47,835 nt of DNA from contig NZ_SSMW01000001.1 of the NCBI RefSeq assembly GCF_004799405.1, forward strand, positions 1 to 47,835. The letters run 5' to 3'. The stretch comes from Bradyrhizobium sp. Its GTDB lineage: Bacteria > Pseudomonadota > Alphaproteobacteria > Rhizobiales > Xanthobacteraceae. This document shows positions 7,464-16,264 of the stretch, piece after piece; within the stretch, counting starts at the first letter, position 1; each line of letters begins with the position of its first letter. The notes beneath the pieces are model-generated. The model saw only the letters and a program-made list of their open reading frames with translations, was not told the origin of the DNA and did not search any database. A program made the position numbers and the translations under genes.

Positions 7464-7510
7464 GCCTTATCGTTCTCCGTTTCGCGGAGACTTTGGCATA
7501 GACGTGTCGA

Positions 7511-7840
7511 TCAGGCCAGCAGCCCGGCCGCACGCAGCGTCATCAGGAAAAACGTGCCGGACATCAGGCTCCAGAACCCCGCCAGGACCGTCGCCATCAT
7601 CACGAATTCGAAGCGGCGGCGTTCGATCCGCGCGCCGCGCAGCGTGTTGCGCATGATGATGAAGGGCGCGGCAAACACCAGGAACGGCACGGCGGCGAAC
7701 GTCTTGGGGGCCGCACCCTCCTGCAGCAATCCGAAACCCGCGGGGCGCTGCACCAGCGCCTGATAGCCACTGGTGAGAGCGCCAGCCAATGCAAAGCCGA
7801 TGCAAAGGGAAAACAGGGAATTCAACGCATCGGGCGACAT
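7511..7840 (-). CDS. Conserved small membrane protein, 109 aa
   Basis: Unnamed membrane protein typical of Rhizobiales. Three hydrophobic segments are visible: SLCIGFALAGALTSGY (~residues 10-26), FAAVPFLVFAAPFIIM (~48-63) and MMATVLAGFWSLMSGTFFLM (~80-100). A basic loop (RGARIERRRFE) lies between the second and third. I prefer MSPDALN as the start, because the 20-residue extension to 7900 has no protein-like character. No function can be assigned. It lies on the same strand, 47 bases upstream of the carbonic anhydrase gene, so co-transcription is likely. Confidence 0.7.
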   Translation of the reverse strand: MSPDALNSLFSLCIGFALAGALTSGYQALVQRPAGFGLLQEGAAPKTFAAVPFLVFAAPFIIMRNTLRGARIERRRFEFVMMATVLAGFWSLMSGTFFLMTLRAAGLLA

Positions 7841-8053
7841 CGGCACTCTTCCGCTACAGACAAGGACCAATGCTTGGCAAATTTGGCCGCTGCCCGCCAC
7901 ATCATCCTTAAGGAAGGGTTAACAAGGCGGACCGGAACCGCCGATCGCGCATGGCAAGCCACGTCTTCAGCCGTGCGGAAATCCGTCTGCCCGTGGCATA
8001 TTCGGACGGTGATTCGACCGAGCCTTTGAAGGCCCACTCGCGGTGCTCCGCTG

Positions 8054-8767
8054 ATGACATTGTTTTCGACGGCCCAGTACAATGGGCGCGGTACGCGCCG
8101 GCCTCGCCATGGCCACATGATGCCGCTTCTGCTGGCGAGCACGATCGCTGCCGGCGCCATTGCCCTGGTCGCCTATCTGCTGTGGCCGACCTGGGAACCG
8201 GATGCGTCAAGCAGTCCGGCGCGGCTGCCGGTGAGTATCGGCGCGACGCTCTTCAACGTGCCCACCGCGGCGATCCGCATGAAAATCCAGCGCCACTCCG
8301 GGCCACAGGAACGCGTCGATCTCAGCTTCGCCTATCCTTCGCTCGAGGCTCCCGACGCACCGAAGCACGTCAGCACGGATACCCTGGACGAAGCGGTACA
8401 GCCGATCGACCGGATCTTCCTGTCGATATCGGCGCATCATGACTCGCTGGCGCCGGACACCCGCTTCCGTACGATCTATCCGCGCTACCTCGAACAGGCC
8501 TCGATCCCCGGACAAGACGGATTGACGATGCGCGCATTCCGGGACGGCACACCTTACAGCAATGAGGATCTGTTTTTTGCCAACACGCCGAGCCTCAACG
8601 CACGCTGCACGCGCGACGCCATGACCCCCGGCATGTGCCTGAGCGAGCGCCGTATCGACGGCGCCGACCTGACCTTCCGCTTTCCGCGAAGCTGGCTCGC
8701 GCAATGGCACGACGTAGCCAATGCGATGGACCGGCTGACGGTGCAACTGCATGGATCGGGAGGATAG
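8054..8767 (+). CDS. Conserved hypothetical protein with N-terminal membrane anchor
   Basis: A protein of 237 residues. A basic leader (RGTRRPRHGH) precedes a single hydrophobic span (PLLLASTIAAGAIALVAYLL, ~24-43). The remainder should be a periplasmic domain with motifs such as DTRFRTIYPRYLE (~134-146) and a cysteine pair in ARCTRDAMTPGMCLSERR (~183-200). I do not recognise the family. The start could be the ATG pair at 8117-8122 instead, which would remove the basic leader. It is divergent from the small membrane protein gene to the left. Confidence 0.7.
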   Translation: MTLFSTAQYNGRGTRRPRHGHMMPLLLASTIAAGAIALVAYLLWPTWEPDASSSPARLPVSIGATLFNVPTAAIRMKIQRHSGPQERVDLSFAYPSLEAPDAPKHVSTDTLDEAVQPIDRIFLSISAHHDSLAPDTRFRTIYPRYLEQASIPGQDGLTMRAFRDGTPYSNEDLFFANTPSLNARCTRDAMTPGMCLSERRIDGADLTFRFPRSWLAQWHDVANAMDRLTVQLHGSGG

Positions 8768-8768
8768 G

Positions 8769-8868
8769 CCTCATCCTGACGAGCCGCGCCCCTTGCGCGG
8801 CGCCTCGAAGGATGGGCCGCAGTTCATGGTTCTAAGACGCAGCGCAACTGCGCTCCTCGCCATGAGGG
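8769..8868. repeat. Dispersed palindromic repeat (CCTCATCCTG...CCATGAGG type)
   Basis: Non-coding ~100 bp with outer ends CCTCATCCTG and CATGAGG and internal inverted segments (GCCGCGCC/GGCGC, GCGCAACTGCGC). Elements of this look recur between genes in Bradyrhizobium-type genomes. It lies between convergent genes. Confidence 0.55.
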
Positions 8869-8872
8869 GCCG

Positions 8873-9091
8873 TCAGTCCTGCTCGACCAGATCGTCTTCG
8901 AGGATCGCCATCTGGAACTGGAACGAGCGATCGTCATCCTCGTCGTCGACGAACAGCACGCCGATGAATTCATCGCCGATATAGACCTCGGCCGAATCGT
9001 CCTTTTTCGGCCTCGGCACTACGCGGATTTTGGGATTGCCGAACAGGCGCTTGAGATAGGCGTCGAGTTTCCTGACTTCCTGAACGTCCAC
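8873..9091 (-). CDS. DUF3126 family protein
   Basis: A protein of 72 residues matching DUF3126, a small acidic alphaproteobacterial family of unknown function: VRKLDAYLKRLFGNPKIRVV, then PRPKKDDSAEVYIGDEFIGV and LFVDDEDDDRSFQFQMAIL. I chose the GTG (VDVQEV) because GGAG lies just upstream. A TTG four codons earlier (9103) is possible. No regulatory feature is obvious between it and cysE (~100 bases). Confidence 0.85.
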   Translation of the reverse strand: MDVQEVRKLDAYLKRLFGNPKIRVVPRPKKDDSAEVYIGDEFIGVLFVDDEDDDRSFQFQMAILEDDLVEQD

Positions 9092-9197
9092 GGCAGTCTC
9101 CAATACGATTGTGGTTTCGAAGAAATTTTAGGACGAGACGAAGCGAACTGCCAGCCGTATCCGCAGAAATACTACACCGATTGAAACGGCCGGGAAA

Positions 9198-10025
9198 TCA
9201 AAGTCCGATCGCGTTGATCATTTGATCCATGGTGCGTGACGGCTCGGCGCAGCCGGCCTCGCCGACGATCTTGGCCGGAACGCCCGCCACGGTCACGTTA
9301 TGCGGCACAGGCTTGACCACCACGGAACCGGCGGCGATGCGTGCGCATTGGCCGACCTCGATATTGCCAAGAATCTTGGCACCCGCCCCGATCAGGACGC
9401 CGCGGCGGATCTTGGGATGGCGGTCTTCGTTTTCCTTGCCGGTGCCGCCAAGCGTGACCCCGTGCAGGATCGAGACGTCGTCCTCGATTACAGCGGTCTC
9501 GCCCACCACAAAGCCGGTAGCGTGATCGAGGAAGATGCCGCGGCCGATCCTGGCCGCGGGATTGATGTCGGTCTGGAATACCGCCGACGACCGGCTCTGC
9601 AGATAATACGCGAAGTCCTTGCGGCCCTTTTTATAGAGCCAGTGCGCCAGCCGGTGGGTCTGGATGGCATGGAAGCCCTTGAAGTAGAGCAAGGGATCGA
9701 TGAAGCGTGAGGTCGCGGGATCGCGGTCGTAGACCGCCACCATGTCGGCGCGGAAGGCGTTGCCGAGATCGGGATCGTCGCGCAGCGCCTCGTCGTAGGC
9801 CTGGCGGATCAAATCACCCGACAGCGCGGAATGGTCGAGGCGCTCGGCGAGACGATGCACGACCGCATCCTCCAGCCGTTCGTGATGCAGCACGGTCGAA
9901 TAGATAAAGGAGGCGAGTTCCGGTTCGCGGCGAACGATGTCTTCCGCCTCGGAGCGCACGCGATCCCAGATCGGATCGAGCGCCGAAAGCTTCGCACCCT
10001 GCGGAGTGATCTGATGCATGGCCAT
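9198..10025 (-). CDS. cysE: Serine O-acetyltransferase
   Basis: Transfers acetyl from acetyl-CoA to L-serine, the first step of cysteine synthesis. The 275-residue product has the N-terminal helical SATase domain (~15-140) followed by a left-handed beta-helix acyltransferase domain. Key elements are DINPAARIGRGIFLDHATG with Asp163 and the catalytic His168, then LHGVTLGGTGKE (~187-199), and GAGAKILGNIEVG in the coil region. Length is normal for CysE. The C-terminal end (MDQMINAIGL) keeps the terminal Ile-x-Leu that in many CysE proteins inserts into CysK, consistent with cysteine synthase complex formation. Confidence 0.95.
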   Translation of the reverse strand: MAMHQITPQGAKLSALDPIWDRVRSEAEDIVRREPELASFIYSTVLHHERLEDAVVHRLAERLDHSALSGDLIRQAYDEALRDDPDLGNAFRADMVAVYDRDPATSRFIDPLLYFKGFHAIQTHRLAHWLYKKGRKDFAYYLQSRSSAVFQTDINPAARIGRGIFLDHATGFVVGETAVIEDDVSILHGVTLGGTGKENEDRHPKIRRGVLIGAGAKILGNIEVGQCARIAAGSVVVKPVPHNVTVAGVPAKIVGEAGCAEPSRTMDQMINAIGL

Positions 10026-10060
10026 GTGCTGCTCTCACCAATTCGGTTGTTCCATCATGC

Positions 10061-10066
10061 ATTATA
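10061..10066 (-). promoter_or_regulatory. Candidate -10 box for cysE
   Basis: A perfect TATAAT on the minus strand lies 36 bases upstream of the cysE ATG. The -35 region is weak (GGACAG-like). It is the only near-consensus -10 element in this intergenic stretch. I saw no riboswitch-like structure between it and the gene. Confidence 0.45.
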
Positions 10067-10207
10067 GCACGAGGGACGGACGGCTGTCCTGGACGGCTTC
10101 AGCAAAGGTGAACGCCGGCTTTCGCTTCGAATGCATGCTAAAACATTGAAGCAAAACGGTTCTTCACGCCAGCCGAAACCTCCTTTGCCTTAAAGCTTCG
10201 TCTCAAG

Positions 10208-11680
10208 GTGGTCGGAAATTCGAGGAAATCAAGCCGTCCGGCCTCCAACTATTTGTGGATTTCGGAACGGCGATCAGTCCGGGCATGTTGGCCCAAAACG
10301 GGAGGAAGCGACATCAGTACGGAGACATTACGCGCCCGCGTGGCGGAATCGACGTCGGCCTGGATCGCGGTTGCCGCCCTGCCCTTTCTCCTGATCGCGC
10401 CGGCGCTATGGAACGGCTATCCGCTGCTCCAGTGGGACACCGGCGGCTATCTGGCCCGGTGGTACGAAGGCTATCTGGTCCCCAGCCGCTCGACGGTGTT
10501 CGGCCTTTATCTGCATTTCGGCGAAGGTTCGTACTTCTGGGTCAACCTTGGGATTCAGGCGCTTGCGACGCTGTGGATCCTGCAGTTGACGTTGCGCGTA
10601 TTCGGCATGGCCGGGCCATTCCGGCTGGTGGCCATCAGCCTGTCATTGATCCTGACCACGGCGCTGCCCTGGCTCGCGAGCATGCTGCTGACCGACATCT
10701 TTGCCGGGCTGTCGGTGCTGTCGCTCTATATCCTGGTCCTGCATGACGACAGGATTTCCACCGTCGAAAGATGGTCGCTGTTTGCGTTTACCGCCTTCGC
10801 CGCGGCAACCCACAGCGCCACACTCGCGGTGCTGCTTGGGCTGTGCTGCGCCGGCTGGATCGTGCGGCCTTTCCTGGGTGTACGGATTGCCGTCGCGGCG
10901 CTGGTGCGGGGCAGCCTGACACTCATCGCCGGCGCCGCGATGCTGTTGGCGGCGAATTTCGCACTGTCGGGACAATTGGCATGGACGCCCGGTGGCTACG
11001 GCGTCGCATTCGCCCGGATGCTGCAGGACGGTATCGTCACGCGCTATCTCAGGGATCATTGTCCGCAGCAAAAGCTGAAGCTTTGTCCGTACCGCAACGA
11101 ATTGCCGGCCACGGCCGATCAGTTCCTGTGGGGCGAGAGCATGTTCAATACGCTCGGCCGCTTTCAGGGCATGAATGACGAGATGGGCTTCATCGTGCAG
11201 CATTCGCTCACCGAATATCCGCTTTGGCAGACCGAGGCCGCCATCGTCGCCACCGCGCAACAGCTGGTTCACGTCGCCACCGGAGAAGGCACCAACGGCT
11301 GGATTCCCCATAGCTACGGCATCATCGAGCACTATCTGCCGGCACAGCTCGCGCCGATGCGATCGGCGCATCAACAGCACTGGGACATCAATTTTGCGGC
11401 GATCAACTGGATCCACATTCCCGTCGCGCTGGCATCGATGCTGCTGGTCGTTGCGATCTTCGCAACCTCCATATGGCGCCGGCGGCTCGACGAACTCGCG
11501 CCGCTGGCCGCGACGGTCACGCTGGCCATGCTCGGCAATGCCCTTGTCTGCGGCGTGATATCGGGGCCGCATGATCGATACGGCGCGCGGATAGCCTGGA
11601 TCGCCACACTAGTGGTCCTGATTGCCGCCGTCAGGCATTTCACCGACGGCGAGCGGGCCGAGAATTCACTTCTGCCGTGA
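10208..11680 (+). CDS. Multi-pass membrane protein, conserved hypothetical
   Basis: Up to 490 residues with roughly 9-10 hydrophobic spans, beginning at AWIAVAALPFLLIAPALW (~50-68). The first luminal loop has YPLLQWDTGGYLARWYEG, which echoes the acidic first loop of membrane glycosyltransferases of the GT-C fold. A large loop with CPQQKLKLCPYRNELPA (~285-301) sits mid-protein. The first ~40 residues look non-coding, so the true start is probably downstream, for example the GTG at 10340 (VAESTSAW). A GT-C-like enzyme is only a guess. It overlaps the convergent hydrolase gene by 15 bases. Confidence 0.65.
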   Translation: MVGNSRKSSRPASNYLWISERRSVRACWPKTGGSDISTETLRARVAESTSAWIAVAALPFLLIAPALWNGYPLLQWDTGGYLARWYEGYLVPSRSTVFGLYLHFGEGSYFWVNLGIQALATLWILQLTLRVFGMAGPFRLVAISLSLILTTALPWLASMLLTDIFAGLSVLSLYILVLHDDRISTVERWSLFAFTAFAAATHSATLAVLLGLCCAGWIVRPFLGVRIAVAALVRGSLTLIAGAAMLLAANFALSGQLAWTPGGYGVAFARMLQDGIVTRYLRDHCPQQKLKLCPYRNELPATADQFLWGESMFNTLGRFQGMNDEMGFIVQHSLTEYPLWQTEAAIVATAQQLVHVATGEGTNGWIPHSYGIIEHYLPAQLAPMRSAHQQHWDINFAAINWIHIPVALASMLLVVAIFATSIWRRRLDELAPLAATVTLAMLGNALVCGVISGPHDRYGARIAWIATLVVLIAAVRHFTDGERAENSLLP

Positions 11681-12430
11681 AAGAAAATCCAGCACGCCCG
11701 CTTTGTAGACCTTGTCGCCAACCGCCCGCATGTGATCGCGGTTGGGGATGTCGAGTATTTGCGAGCCCGGGATGATCTTGGCAAGCGCCGGGGCCGAGCC
11801 TGCGATTTCGTCCGAGGTACCGACCGCTATCAGCACAGGCACCGATATCCCTGCGGCCTCGTCCCGGGTCATCAATCGCCGCGAGCCGCGCAAACAGGCC
11901 GCCAGCGCCAGGCGATCGGAACGGGTCTGATCCGCAAAGGCGCGGAACGTGCGTCCTACCGGATCGGTTACATCCTCAAGCGAAGCCGCCTCCAGCGCGG
12001 CAGCGACATTTTCGCCAGGACCGCCGCCCTCGATCAGGCCGATCCCGATGCCGCCAAGAATCGCCGCGCGCAACCGCTGCGGCTGGCTCCGCGCCAGCAC
12101 CGCCGTCATCCGCGATCCCAGCGAATAGCCCATGATATCGGCGCGTTCGATCTTCAAATGATCCATCAGCGCGATGACGTCGCCGGCCATCGTGCCGATC
12201 TCATATTCCGCGGGGTCGTAGAGCTTGGCGGAGTCGCCATGACCGCGATTGTCGAGCGCGATGACGCGGCGGCCGTTTTTCCTCAACTCGGAAACCCAGG
12301 TCGGATAGACCCAGTTTACGTCCTTGGTCGATGCGAAGCCGTGGACCAGCAGGATCGGGGCGCCCTCGCCTTCGTCGAGATAGGCAATTTCAACAGCGCC
12401 GTTGTAAAAACTCGGCATCGGTCGTTCCAT
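11666..12430 (-). CDS. Alpha/beta hydrolase
   Basis: Serine hydrolase of 254 residues. The oxyanion-hole region is LLVHGFAST (~27-35), the nucleophile elbow is GYSLGSR with Ser103, a likely acid is the Asp in VGTSDEIAG (~203), and the histidine is in NRDHMRAV (~232). The cap is short, and the ending VYKAGVLDFLSRQ resembles lactonase- or esterase-type members. The substrate cannot be predicted. It lies 42 bases downstream of the next gene on the same strand. Confidence 0.82.
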   Translation of the reverse strand: MERPMPSFYNGAVEIAYLDEGEGAPILLVHGFASTKDVNWVYPTWVSELRKNGRRVIALDNRGHGDSAKLYDPAEYEIGTMAGDVIALMDHLKIERADIMGYSLGSRMTAVLARSQPQRLRAAILGGIGIGLIEGGGPGENVAAALEAASLEDVTDPVGRTFRAFADQTRSDRLALAACLRGSRRLMTRDEAAGISVPVLIAVGTSDEIAGSAPALAKIIPGSQILDIPNRDHMRAVGDKVYKAGVLDFLSRQK

Positions 12431-12472
12431 ATTTTTGGCAAGGAATTGGGTGATCGAGGGCTGATCGCAAAG

Positions 12473-13621
12473 CTAGCCTTGCGCGACGGGCCCCGCCAGA
12501 GGTACGTCGGACGCCAGGGCGGCGGCCGCCAATTGCTTTCGCAACAGCCGCGCCTTCTTGCGCAGCAGCCATGACATGGTCAAGCGTTCGGCGGTGGCCT
12601 TGATCGACGACAGAAATCCAAACAGCGCCAGCAGCGCGCCGAATATCCACAGCGTGAGATTGAACGCGCCCGCCACCAGCAGCAATGCACCGCGGCCCAG
12701 CACTTTCAGGACAGCGCGGGTTTGGCCGCCCCTGGACTCTGCGAGCCGTGCTGCTCGTGCGACATCCTCCGGGCCTTCCGATATCCTCAGCGTATCGAGC
12801 GCGCCGCGCATGCCGGCCTTTTCGCTGACGCGTCCGACGTCCTTGGCCAGGCGGACCAGCCCACCCGCCTTTTCGGCATGGAAGGCAGCCTGTATCGCGC
12901 TGATGGTTTCACCCGGCCGCATCACCGAGCCGGACACAACCGCATTTTCCAGCACCGGCGCGTCGACGATATCGCGCGCCGAGCGGCCGGCCCATTCCGT
13001 AAGCCCTTCGCCCAGCCGTCCGACCTTGCGGGCATCCTTGACCAGCGTAAGACCGGCCCGCACCGGCGCCACGCCGCCGACCGAGATGTAGGTGGCGGCC
13101 GTCACCGCAAGGCCTGCGGTCGCGAGGCCAAGCACCAGCCGATCGGTATCCTCGCCCATGGCGAGGTGCTTGCCTTCCCGCACCACGTCTCGGATGTCGC
13201 CGAACACAAAGAGATCACCGGCGACCGTGCCCGACAGGCTGGCGAAATCGTCGGCGTTGCCAGTGACCAGGCCGGTGGCAAAGCGCTTTACGAAATGCGC
13301 CGACGATTTTTGCTCGGCGACGGCATCGGCAATGCGCCGCAACAGTTCGTCCTCCAGCGAAATATTTTTCGCCCTGGCCAGATCGACAAAGCTCTCCGCC
13401 AGATCGGCGTCTTTTGCAGCCAATGCCGCCTCGATATTCTCCGCGATGACCGTGCGGTCATTCCGCAGAGCAGAATTGAGCTGAAGGTCGGATAGTTCCG
13501 CGGGATCGTCCTGCGCCGCCAGGATGGCGGCGGCGTCGCGGGCATGCGGCCACAGCCATGTGCCCGCTACCGCACACACCGCCGTGGCGGCGAGAGCCAA
13601 ACCAATCTGCGTCCGTTTCAT
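12473..13621 (-). CDS. Conserved membrane-anchored hypothetical protein
   Basis: About 382 residues from MKRTQIGLALAATAVCAVAG, a signal-anchor-like N-terminus. The middle is helical and Ala/Glu-rich (EDELLRRIADAVAEQ). A Gly/Ala-rich hydrophobic stretch (LGLATAGLAVTAATYISVGG, ~145-165) follows. A second clear membrane segment is LLVAGAFNLTLWIFGALLAL (~315-335), followed by a basic tail (LLRKKARLLRKQL). I do not recognise a domain. A longer frame to 13741 exists but adds unconvincing residues. The 234 bases between this start and the zinc-finger gene hold no further gene I can see. Confidence 0.68.
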   Translation of the reverse strand: MKRTQIGLALAATAVCAVAGTWLWPHARDAAAILAAQDDPAELSDLQLNSALRNDRTVIAENIEAALAAKDADLAESFVDLARAKNISLEDELLRRIADAVAEQKSSAHFVKRFATGLVTGNADDFASLSGTVAGDLFVFGDIRDVVREGKHLAMGEDTDRLVLGLATAGLAVTAATYISVGGVAPVRAGLTLVKDARKVGRLGEGLTEWAGRSARDIVDAPVLENAVVSGSVMRPGETISAIQAAFHAEKAGGLVRLAKDVGRVSEKAGMRGALDTLRISEGPEDVARAARLAESRGGQTRAVLKVLGRGALLLVAGAFNLTLWIFGALLALFGFLSSIKATAERLTMSWLLRKKARLLRKQLAAAALASDVPLAGPVAQG

Positions 13622-13855
13622 TCGGAAAATCCCAGACGTTTTCGCTTCCAAAAGGTGGTGTGCCGTTTTTAAGACACAACGTCCCCGACGAAAGAAGGGC
13701 TTCTCTGGGACGACAAGATTGTGTCGAATTTGCATGAGCAAATGAACGGTCGGGGCTTCTAGGAATCAACTGCACCGGTCAGTATGGTGAGCGGCATTTG
13801 CCGCCGCGGCACGTTGTTGATTGCATCCGCCTCATTGCGACCGAGGGTGAAGACT

Positions 13856-14101
13856 ATGTCGGACCATGCCGTTCCCCATTTTCACAATGATGCCGGCGTT
13901 TCGGTCATCGAGATCGGCTCTCAGGAATTCATGTGCGTGGGCGCCAATCCGCCTTTCGATCATCCGCATGTTTTTCTCGATCTGGGCAATGATAACGAGA
14001 TCATCTGCCCCTATTGCTCGACGCTTTATCGTTATGCCGCCGACCTTAAGGCCGGGGAAGCCCGACCGCCAGAATGCGTGCTGAAAGACAAGGTTGCCTG
14101 A
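13856..14101 (+). CDS. Zinc-finger domain protein (CHCC type)
   Basis: An 81-residue protein of the alphaproteobacterial zf-CHCC family related to the mitochondrial complex I subunit NDUFS6. Ligands are visible in EFMCVGANPPFDHPHVFLDL (Cys, His) and IICPYCSTLYRY (CxxC, ~61-64). I start at MSDHAVPHF because the 24-residue extension to 13784 is poor. Its last bases overlap the TTG start of the following monooxygenase by 8 bases. Role in complex I is inferred only from family. Confidence 0.85.
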   Translation: MSDHAVPHFHNDAGVSVIEIGSQEFMCVGANPPFDHPHVFLDLGNDNEIICPYCSTLYRYAADLKAGEARPPECVLKDKVA

Positions 14102-15311
14102 TCGAGCGGTGGCCGCTTCGCGCACCATCGTCGTTGCCGGCGCCGGGATTGGAGGATTGACGGCGTCGCTGGCGCTCGCAGGCCAGGGTTTTCGCGTCAT
14201 TGTGCTGGAAAGGGCCGAACGTCTCGAGGAAGCCGGCGCCGGTCTGCAGCTATCGCCCAATGCCAGCCGGGTGCTGATCGATCTCGGATTGCAACCGCGG
14301 CTGGCCGCCCGTGCCATCACGCCCGACGCCATCAGCATCATGAGCGCGCGCAGCGGCGGTGAAGTCGTCCGCCTGCCGCTCGGAGAAGCCGCGACGTTTA
14401 GCGCCGGTGCCCCCTATTGGGTGGTGCATCGCGCCGATTTGCAAACGGCGCTGCAAGCCCATGTCAGTGACAATCCCGATATCGAATTGCGATTGGGCTG
14501 CCAGTTCGAAGACGTGGTGGCCCATGCAAAGGGCCTCACCGTGGTCCAGCGCAGCGGGATGACGCGCCAGCAGGAACTGGCGGTGGCGCTGATCGGCGCC
14601 GACGGGATCTGGTCCACGGTCCGGCACCATTTATTTCCGGAAGTGCAGCCGCAGTTCTCAGGGCTGATCGCCTGGCGCGGGACACTCGACGCAACGCGTT
14701 TGCCGCGCGAACATACTTCGCGGCGGGTCCAGCTCTGGATGGGACCGAACGCGCATCTTGTCGCCTATCCGATCTCGGGCGCACGCCAGATCAACGTCGT
14801 CGCCGTTGTGCCGGGAACCTGGAACCGGCCGGGCTGGAGCGCCGCCAGCGATGCCTACGAAATCAAGAATGCATTCGCGTCATCACAATGGCCCGGGACG
14901 GTGCGGATGATGGTCGGCGCCGTCGACGACTGGCGGAAATGGGCACTGTTCACGGTCCCCGATCGCGGCGAGTGGACCAATGGTCCGATCGCGCTATTGG
15001 GGGACGCAGCTCACGCCATGCTGCCGTTCGCCGCGCAGGGAGCGGGCATGGCGATCGAGGATGCGGCGGTGCTGGCCAAATGCCTTGGCCAATCGCGAAA
15101 TGAAGGCGGCCCGACCGTTGCGGCCGCGCTGCAACGCTACGCCCGGATGCGCCGCTCGCGGGTGATGCGAGTTCAGCGCACCGCACAGAAATCGGGACAA
15201 ATCTATCATCTCAGGGGCGTTGCGGCCTATGCACGGGACCTTGCGATCAAGGCGATGGGCGGAAAGCGCATGCTGGCGCGGCAGAACTGGATTTACGGCT
15301 GGCGTTCGTGA
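14094..15311 (+). CDS. FAD-dependent monooxygenase (salicylate hydroxylase-like)
   Basis: Class A flavoprotein aromatic hydroxylase of 405 residues. Features in order are the Rossmann motif GAGIGG (~16-21) with the family's ERAERLEEAGAGLQLSPNA, the DG-type motif ALIGADGIWSTVR (~163-175), and the FAD-binding GDAAHAMLPFAAQGAGMAIED (the GD pair at ~303-304). The family includes salicylate and 6-hydroxynicotinate hydroxylases. UbiH/VisC-type ubiquinone hydroxylases are less likely given the QLSPNA region. Start is a TTG overlapping the upstream stop. Confidence 0.88.
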   Translation: MPDRAVAASRTIVVAGAGIGGLTASLALAGQGFRVIVLERAERLEEAGAGLQLSPNASRVLIDLGLQPRLAARAITPDAISIMSARSGGEVVRLPLGEAATFSAGAPYWVVHRADLQTALQAHVSDNPDIELRLGCQFEDVVAHAKGLTVVQRSGMTRQQELAVALIGADGIWSTVRHHLFPEVQPQFSGLIAWRGTLDATRLPREHTSRRVQLWMGPNAHLVAYPISGARQINVVAVVPGTWNRPGWSAASDAYEIKNAFASSQWPGTVRMMVGAVDDWRKWALFTVPDRGEWTNGPIALLGDAAHAMLPFAAQGAGMAIEDAAVLAKCLGQSRNEGGPTVAAALQRYARMRRSRVMRVQRTAQKSGQIYHLRGVAAYARDLAIKAMGGKRMLARQNWIYGWRS

Positions 15312-15355
15312 AGCGATCCGGCGGGTGAGCCCGCGATCCCTTTGGAGGTTTGCCT

Positions 15356-15787
15356 CTAATAGACCGCGCCGCCGGACCGCATCCGTGGATGCTCGCCTTT
15401 GGCATTTTCAGGCGGCGCAGGTCCGGCCGAAGCCGGGCCGGTAGCGACGCACTTGTTGCGCCGCCAGACTTCGTCGGCAACCTGGGTCTGGCCGCGGACT
15501 GCAATGTACTCGTTGCGATAGGCCAGTTCGGTGACCACGGGACCGGCGAAGCCGGTTTCGGCTTTCGCCATCAGGCGCTGCAATTCAGCCGAGCGGGTGG
15601 CGAGCTTCGTACGCTCGACTTCCAGTTGCTTGCAGTCGTACAGATCGAACTTGGCCGGATCGGCAAACGCCGACGTCAGGCTGTCGCTCATGTTCGCGCA
15701 ACCTGCCAGCCCAAACCCAGGCCCGAGCAGCGCCGCCGCCAAGGCCGCGCGCAGCAACAGCCTGAACGAGGAAATACGAGCGAGCAT
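15356..15787 (-). CDS. Small lipoprotein, conserved hypothetical
   Basis: A lipoprotein of about 143 residues. The N-terminus MLARISSFRLLLRAALAAAL leads to a lipobox LAGC (Cys at ~29), so it should be lipidated and membrane-tethered. The mature part is polar and helical: LYDCKQLEVERTKLATRSAE and a second cysteine in RRNKCVATG. The Pro/Gly-rich tail is probably disordered. I prefer this ATG to one 8 codons upstream (15811), which would delay the signal. Unknown function. Confidence 0.75.
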   Translation of the reverse strand: MLARISSFRLLLRAALAAALLGPGFGLAGCANMSDSLTSAFADPAKFDLYDCKQLEVERTKLATRSAELQRLMAKAETGFAGPVVTELAYRNEYIAVRGQTQVADEVWRRNKCVATGPASAGPAPPENAKGEHPRMRSGGAVY

Positions 15788-15850
15788 GCGACCTTGGTAA
15801 CCCGACATCATTGAGGTTGGGTAAAGCGGGCAGATGTCGGCATTGAGGCT

Positions 15851-15879
15851 TTGCCTTGCAATGCGGGCTCCACTATTGA
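15851..15879 (+). promoter_or_regulatory. Candidate native tRNA-Leu promoter, now separated from the intact tRNA
   Basis: TTGCCT (15851-15856), 17 bases, TATTGA (15874-15879) lies upstream of the truncated tRNA-Leu copy. It is a weak match. If real, it was the chromosomal promoter of the tRNA before island insertion and now transcribes only the 5' half and island sequence. Confidence 0.3.
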
Positions 15880-15954
15880 TAGGCGCGTTTCCGGCAGCAA
15901 GGTTAATTCCACTTGGCCAGGAAACGCGCTAAGCCTCTGATCTCGTGACCAAAA

Positions 15955-15994
15955 GCGGACGTGGCGGAACTGGTAGACGCAAGGGACTTAAAAT
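15955..15994 (+). repeat. Left attachment repeat: truncated tRNA-Leu 5' half
   Basis: These 40 bases match 24862-24901 exactly and cover the acceptor 5' strand, D-arm and anticodon loop up to the first base of the 3' anticodon stem. The match stops abruptly (GCGTTGCC here, CCCTCG in the intact gene). It cannot form a tRNA. It reads as the attL/attR core left by site-specific recombination in the anticodon loop. Confidence 0.9.
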
Positions 15995-16077
15995 GCGTTG
16001 CCGCCATTGAAGTTGTTCAACTTCTTTCGCAAACAAACCCTTTAAACCTAATGGAAACCGATAGGACAAAACGAGAT

Positions 16078-16089
16078 TTGCAAAACATT
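16078..16089 (+). repeat. Candidate recombinase arm site, left end
   Basis: TTGCAAAACATT occurs 83 bases inside the left core repeat. The same 12-mer lies at 24811-24822, and TTGCAAAACA at 24790-24799, close to the right core and in the same orientation. In an excised circle these would flank the 40-bp core on both sides, as integrase arm-type sites do. Confidence 0.4.
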
Positions 16090-16091
16090 TG

Positions 16092-16158
16092 GTGCTGGCC
16101 TGTTTTGACCCTCAGTGGCTTAATTTGAAATCAGTAGTGGCCTAATTCCGATTTGACT
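16092..16158 (+). repeat. IS21-like multiple terminal repeat, copy A
   Basis: Three units of about 22 bases (CTGGCCTGTTTTGACC, AGTGGCTTAATTTGAAAT, AGTGGCCTAATTCC). Related copies lie at 17231-17293 and 18830-18894 in the same orientation, and at 16875-16946 inverted. Tandem short units at an end resemble the multiple terminal repeats of IS21-family elements. No transposase is visible, so this would be a relic. Confidence 0.45.
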
Positions 16159-16264
16159 CGCTGCCGGAACCCATCGGGTATAGGGATGGTTCCATCACCG
16201 CCCGCTTCGGCATCTACCGGTGACTGAGAGTTTTGCGCTCCCGCCTGATCCAAGGTGGAATGCA

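Noticed and set aside
15955..16040. A complete tRNA-Leu at the left island end
   Set aside because: The match to tRNA stops after 40 bases. The following bases do not supply a 3' anticodon stem, T-arm or acceptor strand.
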